Source: Agarophyton chilense (Eukaryota > Rhodophyta > Florideophyceae > Gracilariales > Gracilariaceae). Taken from it: 64,000 nt of DNA. The stretch spans positions 744,001 through 808,000 of the forward strand of contig JARGXX010000116.1 in assembly GCA_030374765.1 (NCBI GenBank), written 5' to 3'. Under the pieces are notes generated by a model. It searched no databases and was not told the DNA's origin. It saw only the letters and a list, made by a program, of their open reading frames with translations. The position numbers and the translations under genes are program-made. Positions 1 to 11,799 of the stretch are shown here, piece after piece; the stretch's first letter is position 1, and every line of letters starts with the position of its first letter.

Positions 1-2671
1 AATGCATCGATCTCCTGGAAAACACCGTCAAACACCGCATGAGATCCTTTGGTTTCGTCTCACGCTCCCTGAACGACACTGCCAACGGCTTCTCCGCCAT
101 CGTCTAATTCAAAAACCCCGTCGATATCCTCAAGCATCAGCTCTCCCTCGCACAACACCGCAACACCTTTTTCCACCACCTTTTTCCACCCCATCTTCCA
201 AGAGTCACAATCAGGTTCTCCTCCTTCGCTTATCTCATGGCCGCTTTCTTCGGACACAACGCCTTGTCCGCACTCCAATCCGCCAACATGCAGTCCAGGA
301 ACGACAAAATCATATTGCACGGCCCCCACACAACCGTAATAAGCTCCTTCATCGGCTTGATCCAGCTCTACTCGGACAGGATTTCCTTCTCTCTCAATGC
401 CTCTTCCGTCACCTATGTCTCCTCTACATCACATTCCTCAACTTCTCGGACTGCTTCAGACGAAATTGCATCCCTCAAAACCTCACACTCGTCGGGTACT
501 TCCCAATCTCCTTCCCACCCACCGCTTCTGCCCCAAATCAGACGCTATTTCACGCTCGTCTGCAGTTATCCATCGGGAAACAAAAATGGAACTCACACAA
601 GCCGCCATCAAATCTATCCTAAAGCCGCTTCCCTCTTCCGGTCTCCTTTGCCTCCCTTTCCGCAACGCTCAAAACGCCCTCCATAAATGTCACCCGTTTC
701 TCGCGAGCCACTGCGCAGGGATCCCCGAGATCAAGGATATCCTCGCCATATCCCATGGCACACGCCCCAAGAGTCCCTGCCACCGATGTGTCCTCACTCA
801 GTCCCTCCTCCAGGAACCCTTCCACAACGCTCTCTCCCACACCCCCCAACACACCACCAACACTCTACAGCTGCACGTTCCTCTCCTTCATGACTACGAA
901 CAGGCGCTCCTCTCCCGAAAACCAAGAGTCACGTGCACCAAGAAATGGAATGCACTCTAAGCCCTCCAAGAAGTATCCCTCGTAAAATACAGCTCTATTC
1001 TCGAATCATACCTGCTCCGCACTATCTCCCAAAAGCTCACCTTCTACAAAATATTTGCATTCGAACCCCTTCACAAAATTACCTCAGAGACTCCAAGGTC
1101 ATCAAACTCAAAGCCATCGTAAGGCTCAAGTCCAAATCTCTTTTCACCACCATCGGATCCTGCAACACCTCCAAATCTTTCATGTCCGTCCTCATCTCCG
1201 TACTCAACCACCTAAATTTTATTTTCGCCGCGATCGAAGCTCAGTACCCCGCCCGAGGCCTTCGCATGAACTTCTCCACCTCCAACAGCGCTTGTAATTA
1301 CAACGGATTCTTCACTCCGAAAGGCATACGAGGCATGCACTAAGCAAAAGACTCCCGCGCTCTCGACATGGTCTTCCTGTTCATCGGCGCTTTCTTCGAC
1401 AAATGCTGCTACACAATAAAAACAGCCCCCATCACCACCCTCGTCACCAAGCACACCGACCTCCTTCTCAAGGCCATGCGCTACAACATCGTCCCAGAAA
1501 GGACAGAAGATACACTGACAACACTCGAGGACCACATTCCTTCCTTCAAACTCACCGAAGTCACCATCCTCGGCCCTCACCACACCTCCTACCTCGACAC
1601 CCTCAAGTTCCACCTCCTCGACCACATTTTCGAATACATTAGATTATACCTCTGCCTCTACTGCAACGACGCTGGCATCTACGAACACGCCCACACCCTC
1701 TTCAAAGACCATTACCGCCACACCTTCGAGCCACGATTCACCACCCACACCGAAACCATCCGCGCCATCGACCGGTTGCTCGCACTCCAGCACTAGAACC
1801 ACATCCCTTCTCACTCTTCCCTCTCCTCATTCTCCTCCCAAACTGCTTTCATAACCAGTCAGCCTCCCTTTTCTCTGTTACAGCAGAATCATACCACTCT
1901 CAGATATCATCTTAACACACAGGCTCCTCCACCTCAACCCCCTCTCCAACCCATCCTCCCTCAACGACCTCTTCTCTCCAGAAACAATTTCTATCTTCAC
2001 ACAAATAGGAACCACTGCATTCCCATCGTTCATCACACTCTGCCTCGACACAATTTCGCTCCACCAGCACAACGCCGATATCCGTGTCTTCCTTCTCACC
2101 GACGAAGTCAGCGTATATCTTCTGTGGATATATCCCTAAATTGGAGGATTATCGCCCGGCACAAAACGAAATCGCACTCAAGCATTTCCCCATCCCAGTC
2201 AATAAACACATTTTCGCCGCTCCCACCTTCGGTCCCTTCAAGTCTTCAAAGTTCTTACACGTCATCGTCGCTGACTAAACCTCGTACACCTCTTCTCCCA
2301 CCATCTCGGTGTGCAAACTCAACTCGCTCAGTCTACTCTTATCAACAACACCCCCATCACCTCCACTGAACTCGCATTCGGTCAGTTCTTGGAGGTGGTC
2401 CCCTCAAGCAACATCGAAGAAGCTTCTAGCTGCATCTAGCTTCGCTGGGCCACGGATGACAAACATAACCACACACTGCACCCTGTACCAATCTCTTCAG
2501 CCCCCACCTCTGAAAACGTATCCCCTTGGTTCGGTCTCATCCCTTCTTCCTCAATCCTCGGCTCCGTCCATATCTGCCGAGAAAACTACACTGCTCCCCC
2601 TTTTGCAATACGCCTCGACTTGCGCTTCAACTGCTTCCACCCCAACAGTTTTTATCAGGACCCAGGTGTGA
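1..2671 (+). pseudogene. Decayed KDZ-like transposase frame (tentative)
   Basis: Plus-strand frames here read as one old protein broken by many stops and frameshifts, entering from beyond the left edge. The best part is 1368-1796, which encodes about 140 residues including LKFHLLDHIFEYIRLY followed by a DAGIYEHAHTLFKDHYRHTF-like stretch. The pattern lKfHllDHi...dA..yE..H..fK..yR is what I recall of the C-terminal half of KDZ-type transposases. A later stretch near 2500-2690 (in a frame containing SVHICRENYTAPPFAIRL) also reads like former protein. The minus-strand translation of 1368-1796 is low complexity and unlike a protein. No terminal repeats are visible because the left end is missing. 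The family call is recollection of a motif pattern, not a search result; the pseudogene status is much safer. Confidence 0.45.
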
Positions 2672-2809
2672 AACCATTCATTAAACCTTCGACTTAGTTC
2701 AAGTCGCCTGATACGCTTTGCGTTGCACCCACCGTTTCCACTTCTTCCCCTTCTTCTTCCACTGGCTTCTCCACTTCGCCTCCATTCTCTCTATCTGCAG
2801 CCGAGTAAA

Positions 2810-5279
2810 CTACGATTCGTCCGGTTTCGAGGCTCCAACGTAGCAATCCAGCACAGCATGGAGATGTTTCGTCAAGTTGTTCACTAAGAATTCCTCTTTC
2901 ACTGCAAGGTAGATCTTCTCAGATGAAGGCATCCAAATTCCCACCGTCGCAACCCTCTCCCAATTTCCTGCCACCCTTCTCTGATCCACTGCAATAAACC
3001 CATTGTGCCCAAGCACTACACCCTTTCTCTTTCTCACTACGTCCGAAGCCACTTTCAAAATCCCCTTTACTGCAAGCTGTAAATAATTACCGTATAAAGT
3101 AGAAAACAACGATTGCCTCTGCCCCCCGCGTCCGAACTTTCTGTCCATTCCCGTCAGCATGCAAAGAATCCACGCATCTAGTCTTGCAAAATGATGCATC
3201 GTGCCACACACGTTCTGAATCTCCCCATCCGTTTCCATCCTAGCATCGTACTAGAAAAACTCCTCCAGCATTTCCAGTGCAACCCCATTAATAAAGCACA
3301 AATCGCCCTCTTCAAATCTTTTGAACCTTGGAAGAGCCCTTGACCCCGAATACACCAAATATTCAATCTGGCATATGCTCCATGCCGATACTCGTCTCGT
3401 CCCGTCCCCATCCCCCACTAAAAACTTTTCTCGCGCATCTTATATATGCTTCTTCAATTCAATTTCTAGCTCCGTGCCCTCCTGAAATTTCACACGACTG
3501 GCAATGATGTCATGACCGAGCAGCTCAAACAGTCAGTCACGTGCACCCCGCATTCGTACTCTTACAACATCACTCAGCGTCTGTTTCAACCGCTGTCTCA
3601 AACACATATCCTACCTCACCTCTTCAACGCACTTCTCCTTCCTAGCCACAGTCGTTATGGACTCCCAACGTTCCTGTTGCACCTCTTTGTCAACAACATT
3701 CTTCAGAAACGGCTCGCTTTCTTCTAGAAATGACAGCGTGTACGCCCTCATCTCCGTGGCCACCTGAAACGGACAAATCGGTTCTACCTATTTCTGCCCT
3801 TCTACCGACAAACTCCCGACGTTTTGCTCCCCTATCGTCTCACTCCGATTCATCCCATTCCTCGCAACTACCTTCGTTTTAAAGCAGAGCTCCAATTTAT
3901 CCAGATTTGCATAACGCAGAATCCTATTGTACACATACCGTGCAAATCTATTGAAGCTCTCCTGCACTCAAATTTCGTACTTCCGTCGCCTCGCCATCTC
4001 CCCCGATCCTTTCCCTTTACCTCCACTTTTCAGAGTGTTCAACGCTTCCCTCAAGCTGTCTACCAACGCATTCTGTCCACTCACCTCTCCTCTCAAGCGA
4101 TTCACTTCCTTCTGCGTCAATTTAAAACTCATCATCACACTAGTGTAATTTCTCTACATCTTATTCAACTCTTTTTTCAAACATTCACCTTCTCAACCAA
4201 AGCACTACGCAATATCATACTTAGACTCTCCTCCAAAGCCTCTGTGTCCTTCTCTTCATCCTCTGCAAGAAATCATCCACTTAGAGCCTCAGCCATCCGT
4301 TGCTCCCCCATAGCAGTCCTCGCCGCCATTCCCGAAATTGTCCTCGTTTTTCCCACACGCATGCCATCTGGGGTACGCCAACTACTTCTACATGCAACTA
4401 CCTATTCTCCACCAGACCTACATACAAAACACTCTCCCACAACCCGTGGCGTATCTTCCCTTTCACCCATTGCTACGATTTGGCCTTCCAGTCTTCTTTT
4501 TGACAGTGCTTCTTTTCCTAGAAGTGTTTCTCGTATTGGCGAAGCTTCTCCCCTTTACCCTACTCCTACTGCAGTTCCGTGGCGTTGCAAATAATTTCTC
4601 ACCCCACTGATCTCTTGCCCATCCGTATCTCTTAAACAGACCGGTGTCCCATCATATGCAGCGCCCCTTGGATCTGAAAACCCTGCTCCATCCAGTGAGT
4701 TCCCGATAACAGCTCCAGTGCGTTTCTCGATATTACCGGTTACCCTTTTTCCCGTTTATATAGTACTGTGAGATGCCCCATTCTCTAGCCTCGATTTCCC
4801 TTTTCGTATTACATGCAAAGTCTTTCTCTGTGCCGACTAATTCGCCCTTCTTCCGAATGCACTTCTTGCTCTTCTACTAAAAGAGCAAGAAGGGCAGTCG
4901 GTAGTACCTTTTCTGCTATTACTTCGTTTTCAAAGTCCTAAGTCACGGCCTGGATTTCAAGATCTGCACCCTAACATTGCGCAACGGCCCTATTCCTTTT
5001 CTTATTCGCGTTAGTAGGTCTCCCTACCTCCTGTAAATCATCCCCACGTGTTCTAAGAGTTCTACCCTTCCGTCTACGTCAACGTCCACGTCTCCCCCGC
5101 ACAGTATCGACGCTCATAATTTTGTCTTTCTTGTCCTGAGCTGCGTGCCCCTTCTCAACATTGATATTTCTTTTTGTCGTCAGTTTCCTGGCATTCTCGT
5201 TACTCGGCTTCGCGGAAATCTCCTCTTTTACCGTTTGTTCCGAATAACCGCCATCGCCGCGAACCCCTGCGTGCCTCAC
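2810..5279 (-). pseudogene. Decayed coiled-coil protein, unknown family
   Basis: Read on the minus strand from about 5279 downward, this stretch gives a basic Lys/Glu-rich segment (5279-5079), a coiled-coil-like segment near 4260-4030 with heptad-like hydrophobics, then a more globular part. The clearest part is 3238-2810, an open 142-codon frame containing MHHFARLDAWILCMLTGMD and, later, a GHNGFIAVDQRRVAGNW segment. Stops and frameshifts interrupt it throughout. The sense strand is strongly purine-rich, so the plus strand looks C+T rich. It converges on the KDZ-like frame at 1-2671, and the two could be the two genes of one transposon. I do not recognise the family. Confidence 0.4.
4862..4892. 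repeat. 12-bp inverted repeat, 7-nt loop
   Basis: CTTCTTGCTCTT at 4862-4873 is perfectly complementary to AAGAGCAAGAAG at 4881-4892. It lies inside the minus-strand coiled-coil pseudogene, so it may be a chance or snap-back feature rather than a functional hairpin. Confidence 0.6.
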
Positions 5280-5964
5280 ACTTCTCAGCCCGCTTCTCGG
5301 CGGCCCTTCTCTACCACCACCTGCATTATCCGCTTTAACGGAGAGCGCAGACCTCAGTCACAACGTTTGGACTGCCGATTGAGGGTCTTTGCGGCGCAAG
5401 GAAATGTAGTGATAGAGCTACAACAATGGCCAGCTAGAAGATGGTGGTTGTAAAGAACCACTCGCCCATGAGGGTGGTTGATAGACTAGGGTCGTCATTA
5501 AACGAAGAAGTATTTATTGTAGATTGTCCGGATCTCAGGTTAAGGAATCGTGAACAAGGAACAAGACCGTTGTGAACCCACTGGGGTCTCCTTTCCTTTG
5601 AAGCTGGCGCTGATCTCTGTACCACAATGACTGTGCACAGAGGTGAGGATGTATAGAGTAGCCGGCTCCAATGGGCTTTCGTCTAGGAAAGGTAGAATTT
5701 CCTTTCATGTGGCTATCCCCAAAATGCGCCGTCGCCAAACCTACACTTCCCTACGACGGGACGATCCGGATGTGCCGTGGCAAGCCATCTCACACGTGTA
5801 ATATACAACCTCCGTGAAACACCGCCCACAAATCAATCCATGCCGTCACAGTCTCCTATAAGTATCATCGTGCTTAGATGAAAAAGGATGCATCGGCTAT
5901 CCGAATGTTTAGAATAACACTCCACTGGCGCCGAAAAAACGAAAACAATTAAAGTTTTGAATAC
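5280..5964. other. No recognisable gene
   Basis: Short frames on both strands, none longer than about 100 codons and none resembling a known protein. This stretch separates the purine-rich minus-strand pseudogene from the methyltransferase-like pseudogene. Nothing identifiable is seen. Confidence 0.5.
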
Positions 5965-8230
5965 TTGAATGATCTGGTTGACGGAAATCTCCGAGTCCTT
6001 GCATTGCAGTTCATGGCTGATGTCCTGGCCATGTGCACAAACGATCTTTTGTATGCGCTAAGAGCTAGGAATCTCGCACTGTGGGTGACTCTTGAGCATC
6101 TGAAGCCTGATTTAGATCGAAAGAACATAGATCGTAATCATGTTCGTGACCTCCGATACCCTGAACGTTTCGATACGTTAGTTAAGAGCCTATGGGAAAA
6201 TATTCAATCAAAAATGCGAGACTTACCTCCCGCGTTGGACACAGGAACGTCGAGGGAAAGTGAAGCTGTAGGAGCTGCGGCAGAGTCTATGAAAAATTCT
6301 AGCAGATCAATTAATCCGGTGTCCTCCGACGAAGAGGACTTCGTAGAAGATTGTGATTCTGAAGCTGTTCGCATCATGTATGATACCGATAAGACTGGGA
6401 GTCAACCGTTTTATATGCTTGTGGGTCATCTCCTGCACAAAGCAATGAAATATCTTGAGGGAGTGATGAAGAACTCTTACTTTGCCATGTATCATTGTGA
6501 CCAAAAGAATTTGGAAGTAACCCACGAGTCTTTAGGAACAGAAATCAGCGTCCCTCTGCGGGAAATACAGCTATTTCTAATGGACCCTCCTTACAAAACA
6601 CGGCGTGCTCAGAACAAAACGAATACCAATCATGACCGGTTGTCAGAGGGCCATATGGAGAGAACGGCTGCAAAGACAAATTCAGTACTTCGTCCAGGGG
6701 GTCACTTCTCCATCTTCTGTGCTACTGAGCAGTTTGTGAAATGGTATGATATCTTAAATGATTCTGTGAGGGAGGTTCATATGATCCGTTATCAGAATGG
6801 AAGGTGTACTCGCGTGAAACAGTTCAAACCTATGGTCAGGGTGGACAAGAGCCCTCTCCTATTTGTCCGTGAAGCTGGATATAACATGAAGAATACCTGA
6901 AATTCTACTATTATCTCCGTAACCGAGTACATTATACACGGAGTGAAGAGGAGGTTGACCTGTGCAGAAGAGAGAAGCAAAATCTTGTTAGAAAGTTTCA
7001 ACTACGTCCCCTCTACTATAGAGCTCTTAAAAAAGTGTTAGGGACAAAGTTCCCAGGCCGAAACCAGGAGAGCTTTTAGCGTGGAAAGTGAAGACGAAGG
7101 AAGATTTGATGGCTCAGTTCACACGGACATAACAGAAACCAACAGATCTTATGAAGGAGCTTGTCTCTCTCTCTTACTTCGTCTCGGAGTCACTGTCGTC
7201 GATTTCTTTGCGGGAACGTTCACAACTGCAATGGCTTTTCTGTCGCTCCCACAAGACCGAGAGATCATTAGGTGTGAGCTTGATGCTGCATGCTTCTGGC
7301 ACGAAAAACAACATGTGTTGGTGGAGATGGCCTGTTCGATAGACCGTGAAAACACGGACATTACCGTGAAGCAGAACAACCTACAAGCATCGAGTAGAAT
7401 GGTAAAATCATTTCCTTTGAGCAGAAGACCCATGAACTCTTGGACGTCCCCGAGTGGGTTTCTGCTCAATCAACGTTCTCCTCCACGCCTCGTCGTCCAT
7501 CCTCAAACGTTGGGATGGTCACTTCTCTTCCTGAGGTTTGGTTCTATACGGCAGTTGCGAACTGCCTAGAGACCTACAGAGGGGCCCTGGACCGTATTGA
7601 TATGAGTGCCATCCTTGCTCAAGACGCCACCAACTATTGCCTACGATTATAACCGTCTACAATCAGGCACCCGAAAGCTGAGATGGACGTGTTTGTGGCT
7701 GTCCCGTTTATGGCTGGGGATGTAAGTTGTCACTTCTACTGAACGCTCGTGTATCACGATGAGACCAAGCGGGATGAATTGCATACCACTTATGGCAAGG
7801 GAGTGCTTGGGGCAACGCCCGCACGATTCTCACGGTATTGTATGCAAACGGAGCTAGACGGGGAGTTGTTTCCTTGTCTCACAGAATATGAAGGTGAAAT
7901 TAGGAAAGAGCCAGTGGTGTGGGTCGTTCCTGCACTGTTTTCTATCACAGAGATAATCAATGACCCCAGCTAAAATGAAGGCAATGCCTACTTCGATTTA
8001 GTCTCACGTCACAATGCTCGTCGGATGTTTGCCACTATGATGAATAAGAAATGAGTGCTTCCGTAAGTACACTTCAAATCATTGCAATCACCCGATCTGC
8101 TTTCTATGGTGGCTGACAGTGCCAAGAGCGGTTCGCGAACTACGGCTCTTGTTATGACTGGAAAACTCTTCTGTCTGCTGAGATGTAGGCATGAAATGAA
8201 GACAAAGCGACGCAAAAGTGTTTGCTCTTT
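5965..8230 (+). pseudogene. Beta-class DNA adenine methyltransferase-like pseudogene, possible SET-like tail
   Basis: The first open stretch, 5965-6900 (311 codons), carries the catalytic motif IV DPPY at residues 207-210, preceded by the hydrophobic strand LFLM, and then a PGGHFSIF strand. After a frameshift near 6885 the frame resumes through about 7075. After a second shift near 7078, motif I appears at 7198-7230 as DFFAGTFTTA, followed by an acidic CELD strand end near 7270. The order IV then I is that of permuted beta-class N6-adenine/N4-cytosine methyltransferases; DPPY favours adenine. In functional enzymes motif I is FxGxG, so the second Gly is replaced by Phe here. Further downstream, 7683-8050 gives decayed protein with VWVVPALF and IINDPS, weakly reminiscent of a SET domain; that part is tentative. 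Frameshifts and stops make this a pseudogene. It is unlike the eukaryotic METTL3/MT-A70 type and looks bacterial or mobile in origin. Confidence 0.62.
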
Positions 8231-8701
8231 CTAAGAAAAGAGAAGAACGCAGAATAGTAGGAGAGAAAAGTTAACTGCTTAACCCTCTGCAAAAACTAGC
8301 GGAACCTCTCCAAAAACGAGCATTTCATAGACACTGACGAAAGGAAACTGGAAAAGGAATTAAGAGTGGACCTCAAGGAAAGAGTGGTGTTCGAGAAGCC
8401 CAATATGGAGCTCTTGGAAAACCATGCAGGGGGACAGGGCCTGTGGTCGGAGACTAAGACGGCCTATCGGCTGTTCTAAATGCCTCGAATGTGATTGAGC
8501 TGTTGAAGAAATTGCCGTAGAAGGAGCTGAAGAGATTTTAGAAGTAGAACAAGATCTTGGAGCTATCTTCTAGTGATGGAGAAAATGGCGATGGAGAGCC
8601 AGAGGGTGTATTTGCTGAAATCTGGTTTGAGTGAAGAGGGGGGTCCGTTAAAAGGGTGGATGGGAAGCTAGAGGCAAGAAGTAGAAAGTGAGATTTCAGC
8701 A

Positions 8702-9268
8702 GTGGCTGAGGGGATTGGAAAGGGGGTTAGAAAAGGAATGCGACGAATTGGGAAGGTGTTTGCGCGAAAAGTGATGAAGCAGGTGAAGGAGCGGGATAAT
8801 GATGTCAGGGAGCGTGTTATGAACCAGTTCAGGGGTGTTAGGGTACCGGAGCAGAAGCTGGGCGAGCGGCTTACGAGAGAGTTGAAGGCGTTGAAGGAAC
8901 ATGATAAAATGCTGGAGGAAAGCGTTGTGCTAGAGTTGAACATGGTGAGGAAGCGTGGACGGAAACAGCAGCAGCATCTGATGAAGGAGGCAAAGAAGGT
9001 GAGGGTGAGAGAGCGCTTATTGCGCGCTTTTGTTTCGCAGCTGTAGAGGGCTTTGAAGAAACTGCAGACGGACAAGGAGGATTAAATGAGGAGGACAAAG
9101 AAAGAGGAGATTGGGAAGGAGTCTTGTTTACGACTGGTAGAAGTATCAAAGATGAATGGGGTGAATGAAAAGATAGTGGAGAATAAGAGTGTGACAACTG
9201 CAGTAGATTTTGGACAGAGAGTGAAAAGGGAAATTGATAGTGATTGGAAGGGAGAGAGGGAATCATAG
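8702..9268 (+). pseudogene. Charged coiled-coil frame, unknown
   Basis: An open frame at 8702-9046 (114 codons) is followed after a TAG by more Lys/Glu/Arg-rich sequence to 9268. It is rich in heptad-like repeats such as LKALKEHDKMLEESVVLEL. The purine-rich sense strand and coiled-coil character resemble the minus-strand pseudogene at 2810-5279, so both could come from the same element family; I cannot show homology. The flanking 8240-8700 and 9270-9480 are also purine-rich and full of stops. Confidence 0.3.
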
Positions 9269-9527
9269 AGAATTGTGGGGGAGGAGAAGGAGGTTTGGGC
9301 GATGGGACGTTTGGAGCATGGGAAAATGACTGCGGAGGTACATAGGAATCAAATAGCTGATGTTAACGGCGGGAGGAAGCCGAGAGTGTTCTCGGGGAGT
9401 TTTATGCCATGTTGTTTCCGGAGAGACAATGGCCGGATTCTATAAGAGTTATGTGTTAGGATGAAACAAGAGCTCTAACAACATCTCCTTGACCCTTTTT
9501 ACAACTTCAAAGTTCAAAAACATAAAA

Positions 9528-10496
9528 ATGGGCCGTGGAAAACTTTTGACGAATAAAGAAAAAGGTATGATACTTGCAGCTGCATTTCATCGCTGTTCTC
9601 AAAGAGAGATTGCTCAAACCATTGAAAGCTCTCGCACTGTGATCCAAAACTTTCTCAAAATTTTTGAAAACTACAAGAAACGCTGTAAAGGCTCTAACAA
9701 CAAAAAATGAATTTGACGTCTAAAAAAGCTCTCCTCCGCTTGGCATCAAATTCATCTAGCTCTGCAAGAGAACTCCGAAATGATCTTTTTCTTCCGGTCT
9801 CTGTCGGACGCATACAACAAGTATTACATGAAGATTCGAATTTAATCTATAAGAAGATGAAGAAGGTACAAATGATGACTAAAAAACATTAAAAGGATAT
9901 TTTTCTATTGGCTCGAGAGAAGAATACTTTTACTATGACGAAATGGAAGGAAATTATTTTTTCCTATGAAAAGAAATTTAACTTAGATCGGCCAGATGTG
10001 TATGCTCATTATTGGCATGATAAAAAGAAAGTAAGAGATTTTTTTTTCTAAGCGCCAAAATAGAGAGGATTCTGTGATGTTTTTGGGCGTCTGTTCTCAC
10101 TATGGTTTGAGTAATCTGGTCGTTTGCTTCGGTGAAATGGACTCTACAAAGTACAGAAAAGTGTTGCAAAAAGAAGTTTTAGCATTAGCGGCCGAAACTA
10201 TTGGAGAAAGTTATAATTCTCAGCAATACGGGGCTTCTATACACCGTTCAGTGTATACGACAAAGTGGTTGGCTGATCATAATTTTAATGTTTTACAGGG
10301 GCCGGCCAAGTCACCTGACTTGAACATTATGGAAACCATTTGGGGGGTTTTAGCACGCCGCGTTTCCGCCAATCAGCGCCAATTCCAAGATGCTGGATCG
10401 CTCATGAAACGTGGAATTGAATGTTGGAATAAGTTGGGCGATAAGTTTATTAAATCACTTTACAGCTCATACAGGAGCGCTGCATTCAAGTGGTAG
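9528..10496 (+). pseudogene. Tc1-type transposase, dead copy 1
   Basis: The frame starts at an ATG at 9528 with a helix-turn-helix N-terminus (KEKGMILAAA...SQREIAQTI). It is broken by a TGA at about 9707, more stops near 9890 and a frameshift near 10060. The last part, 10074-10496, is open. Family motifs are visible: IFSYEKKFNLDRPD, where the first catalytic Asp of IFSDE is now Tyr; SQQYGASIHRS, where the second Asp of QQDNA is Tyr; and SPDLNIMETIWG, which keeps the catalytic Glu region. Loss of two catalytic residues plus the frame breaks makes it inactive. It matches the copies at 57904-59203 and 63143-63906. I could not find its terminal inverted repeats. Confidence 0.85.
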
Positions 10497-11799
10497 AGAA
10501 AAGGGTGAAATGACTAAATATTGAATGAAATAAATATGTTTCTTTGTTTTGGTCTTTATTTAGATTTCGCGTTCTTGTTCAGTGTTTTTAAAAGTTCAGA
10601 AAACTTGGGTTTAGGTCTGCTTCTGCAAAGCTCATAAACTAGTTTCGTAATGGTTTTCGAAGTACTGATTACGATAAGAGGCCCATTTGCAGACTGTGGA
10701 TGGCAGTAACGATGAATAGGGTGGTGGCTTTGTCCAGGTTTTCAGCATTGGGGGAATGGTAACGACATTTCCAAAAAAACTGAAATTTTTACAATGCAAC
10801 GGGTGTGAACTGGGGCGAACTGCAATTCCTCATGTTCAGAAGTTTGCGCTCCATCTTAGCTTTCTAGCATTCCGAGAACACAGTAGCATGAATCGACGTA
10901 GAGAACCAGTGAAGTTCTGGTGGTTCAGTGAGCCAATGGACATCGCCCACAAACCTGGAATCATAGTGGTTCCGCACCATTAAAATGTCTTATGTCGTTT
11001 AGCGGTACCGCACTACTTCTCAGAATAGTGCACCATTATTCAGAATGGTGCACCACTATTCAGAATGGTGCACCACTATTTCTAGTGGTACCGTACAAAT
11101 GTTCGGTAGTACAACAATGGACCACCAAAACCAGTGGTGTAAACAACTGGAAAAACTGTTTCGCACAATTTGTTACCATGAAGTGCTGCCTCGTGCTGAA
11201 TTGACATTGCGTTACTTGAATCAGACCCCTGGCCAATCAGAAGCAGGAGTTTGACATCCAGTACCCTGCTAAACGGCAGCGTAGAGGTAGGTAGCTTCTA
11301 CTCCAATGACAGAATGGGGTTCAACATCGACCCAATTCTCGGAATTCAAGTCAACAGAGAAGAAAAAGCGCACTTTTCAAATCGAGAAGGGGTGATTCAT
11401 AACCATTCAAAGCGTCAGCGCGACATTCTCCACATCATCGACGACGTCATCGACGCCACCATTGACCGTGGTACCGATCTTTGTACCCGACAACCGCTTC
11501 AAGTCCATCTTGACTGCATATCCCATCTATCGCCGCGATTATGGGAACTACCGAACAGGTATCAAGCTCCAAGTCTTTCAACAGTACTAAGTCTCGTCGT
11601 TTGTTGTCAACTACATCGCTCTCAACATCTACGGCTCTCTTGAACGTTCAATGCTCACCAACAAAGAACGAACGCTTTTGCGTGCGAACCAATACTTTGA
11701 AAACGCCTATTGTATCATAAAACTGAGGAAAAACTATACCTGCGTTTGTCAAGCCTCATCAACTTATAATTGATTCATCAATAAGCAGTGAGCTTTTGC
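10497..11799. other. No recognisable gene
   Basis: Apart from the short tandem repeat at 11021-11080 and a dispersed motif at 10863-10883, I see only short frames. A 130-codon frame at 11251-11643 may be the eroded upstream part of the MSH6-like pseudogene that follows, but it shows no motif that proves this. Confidence 0.4.
11021..11080. repeat. Three tandem 20-bp repeats
   Basis: Three head-to-tail 20-bp units lie at 11021-11040, 11041-11060 and 11061-11080. Units 2 and 3 are identical (CAGAATGGTGCACCACTATT); unit 1 differs at two positions. Each unit contains the palindrome GGTGCACC or its variant. Confidence 0.9.

Noticed and set aside
11021-11080. CRISPR array
   Set aside because: Direct 20-bp tandem units without spacers, in a eukaryotic context; it is a minisatellite-like repeat.
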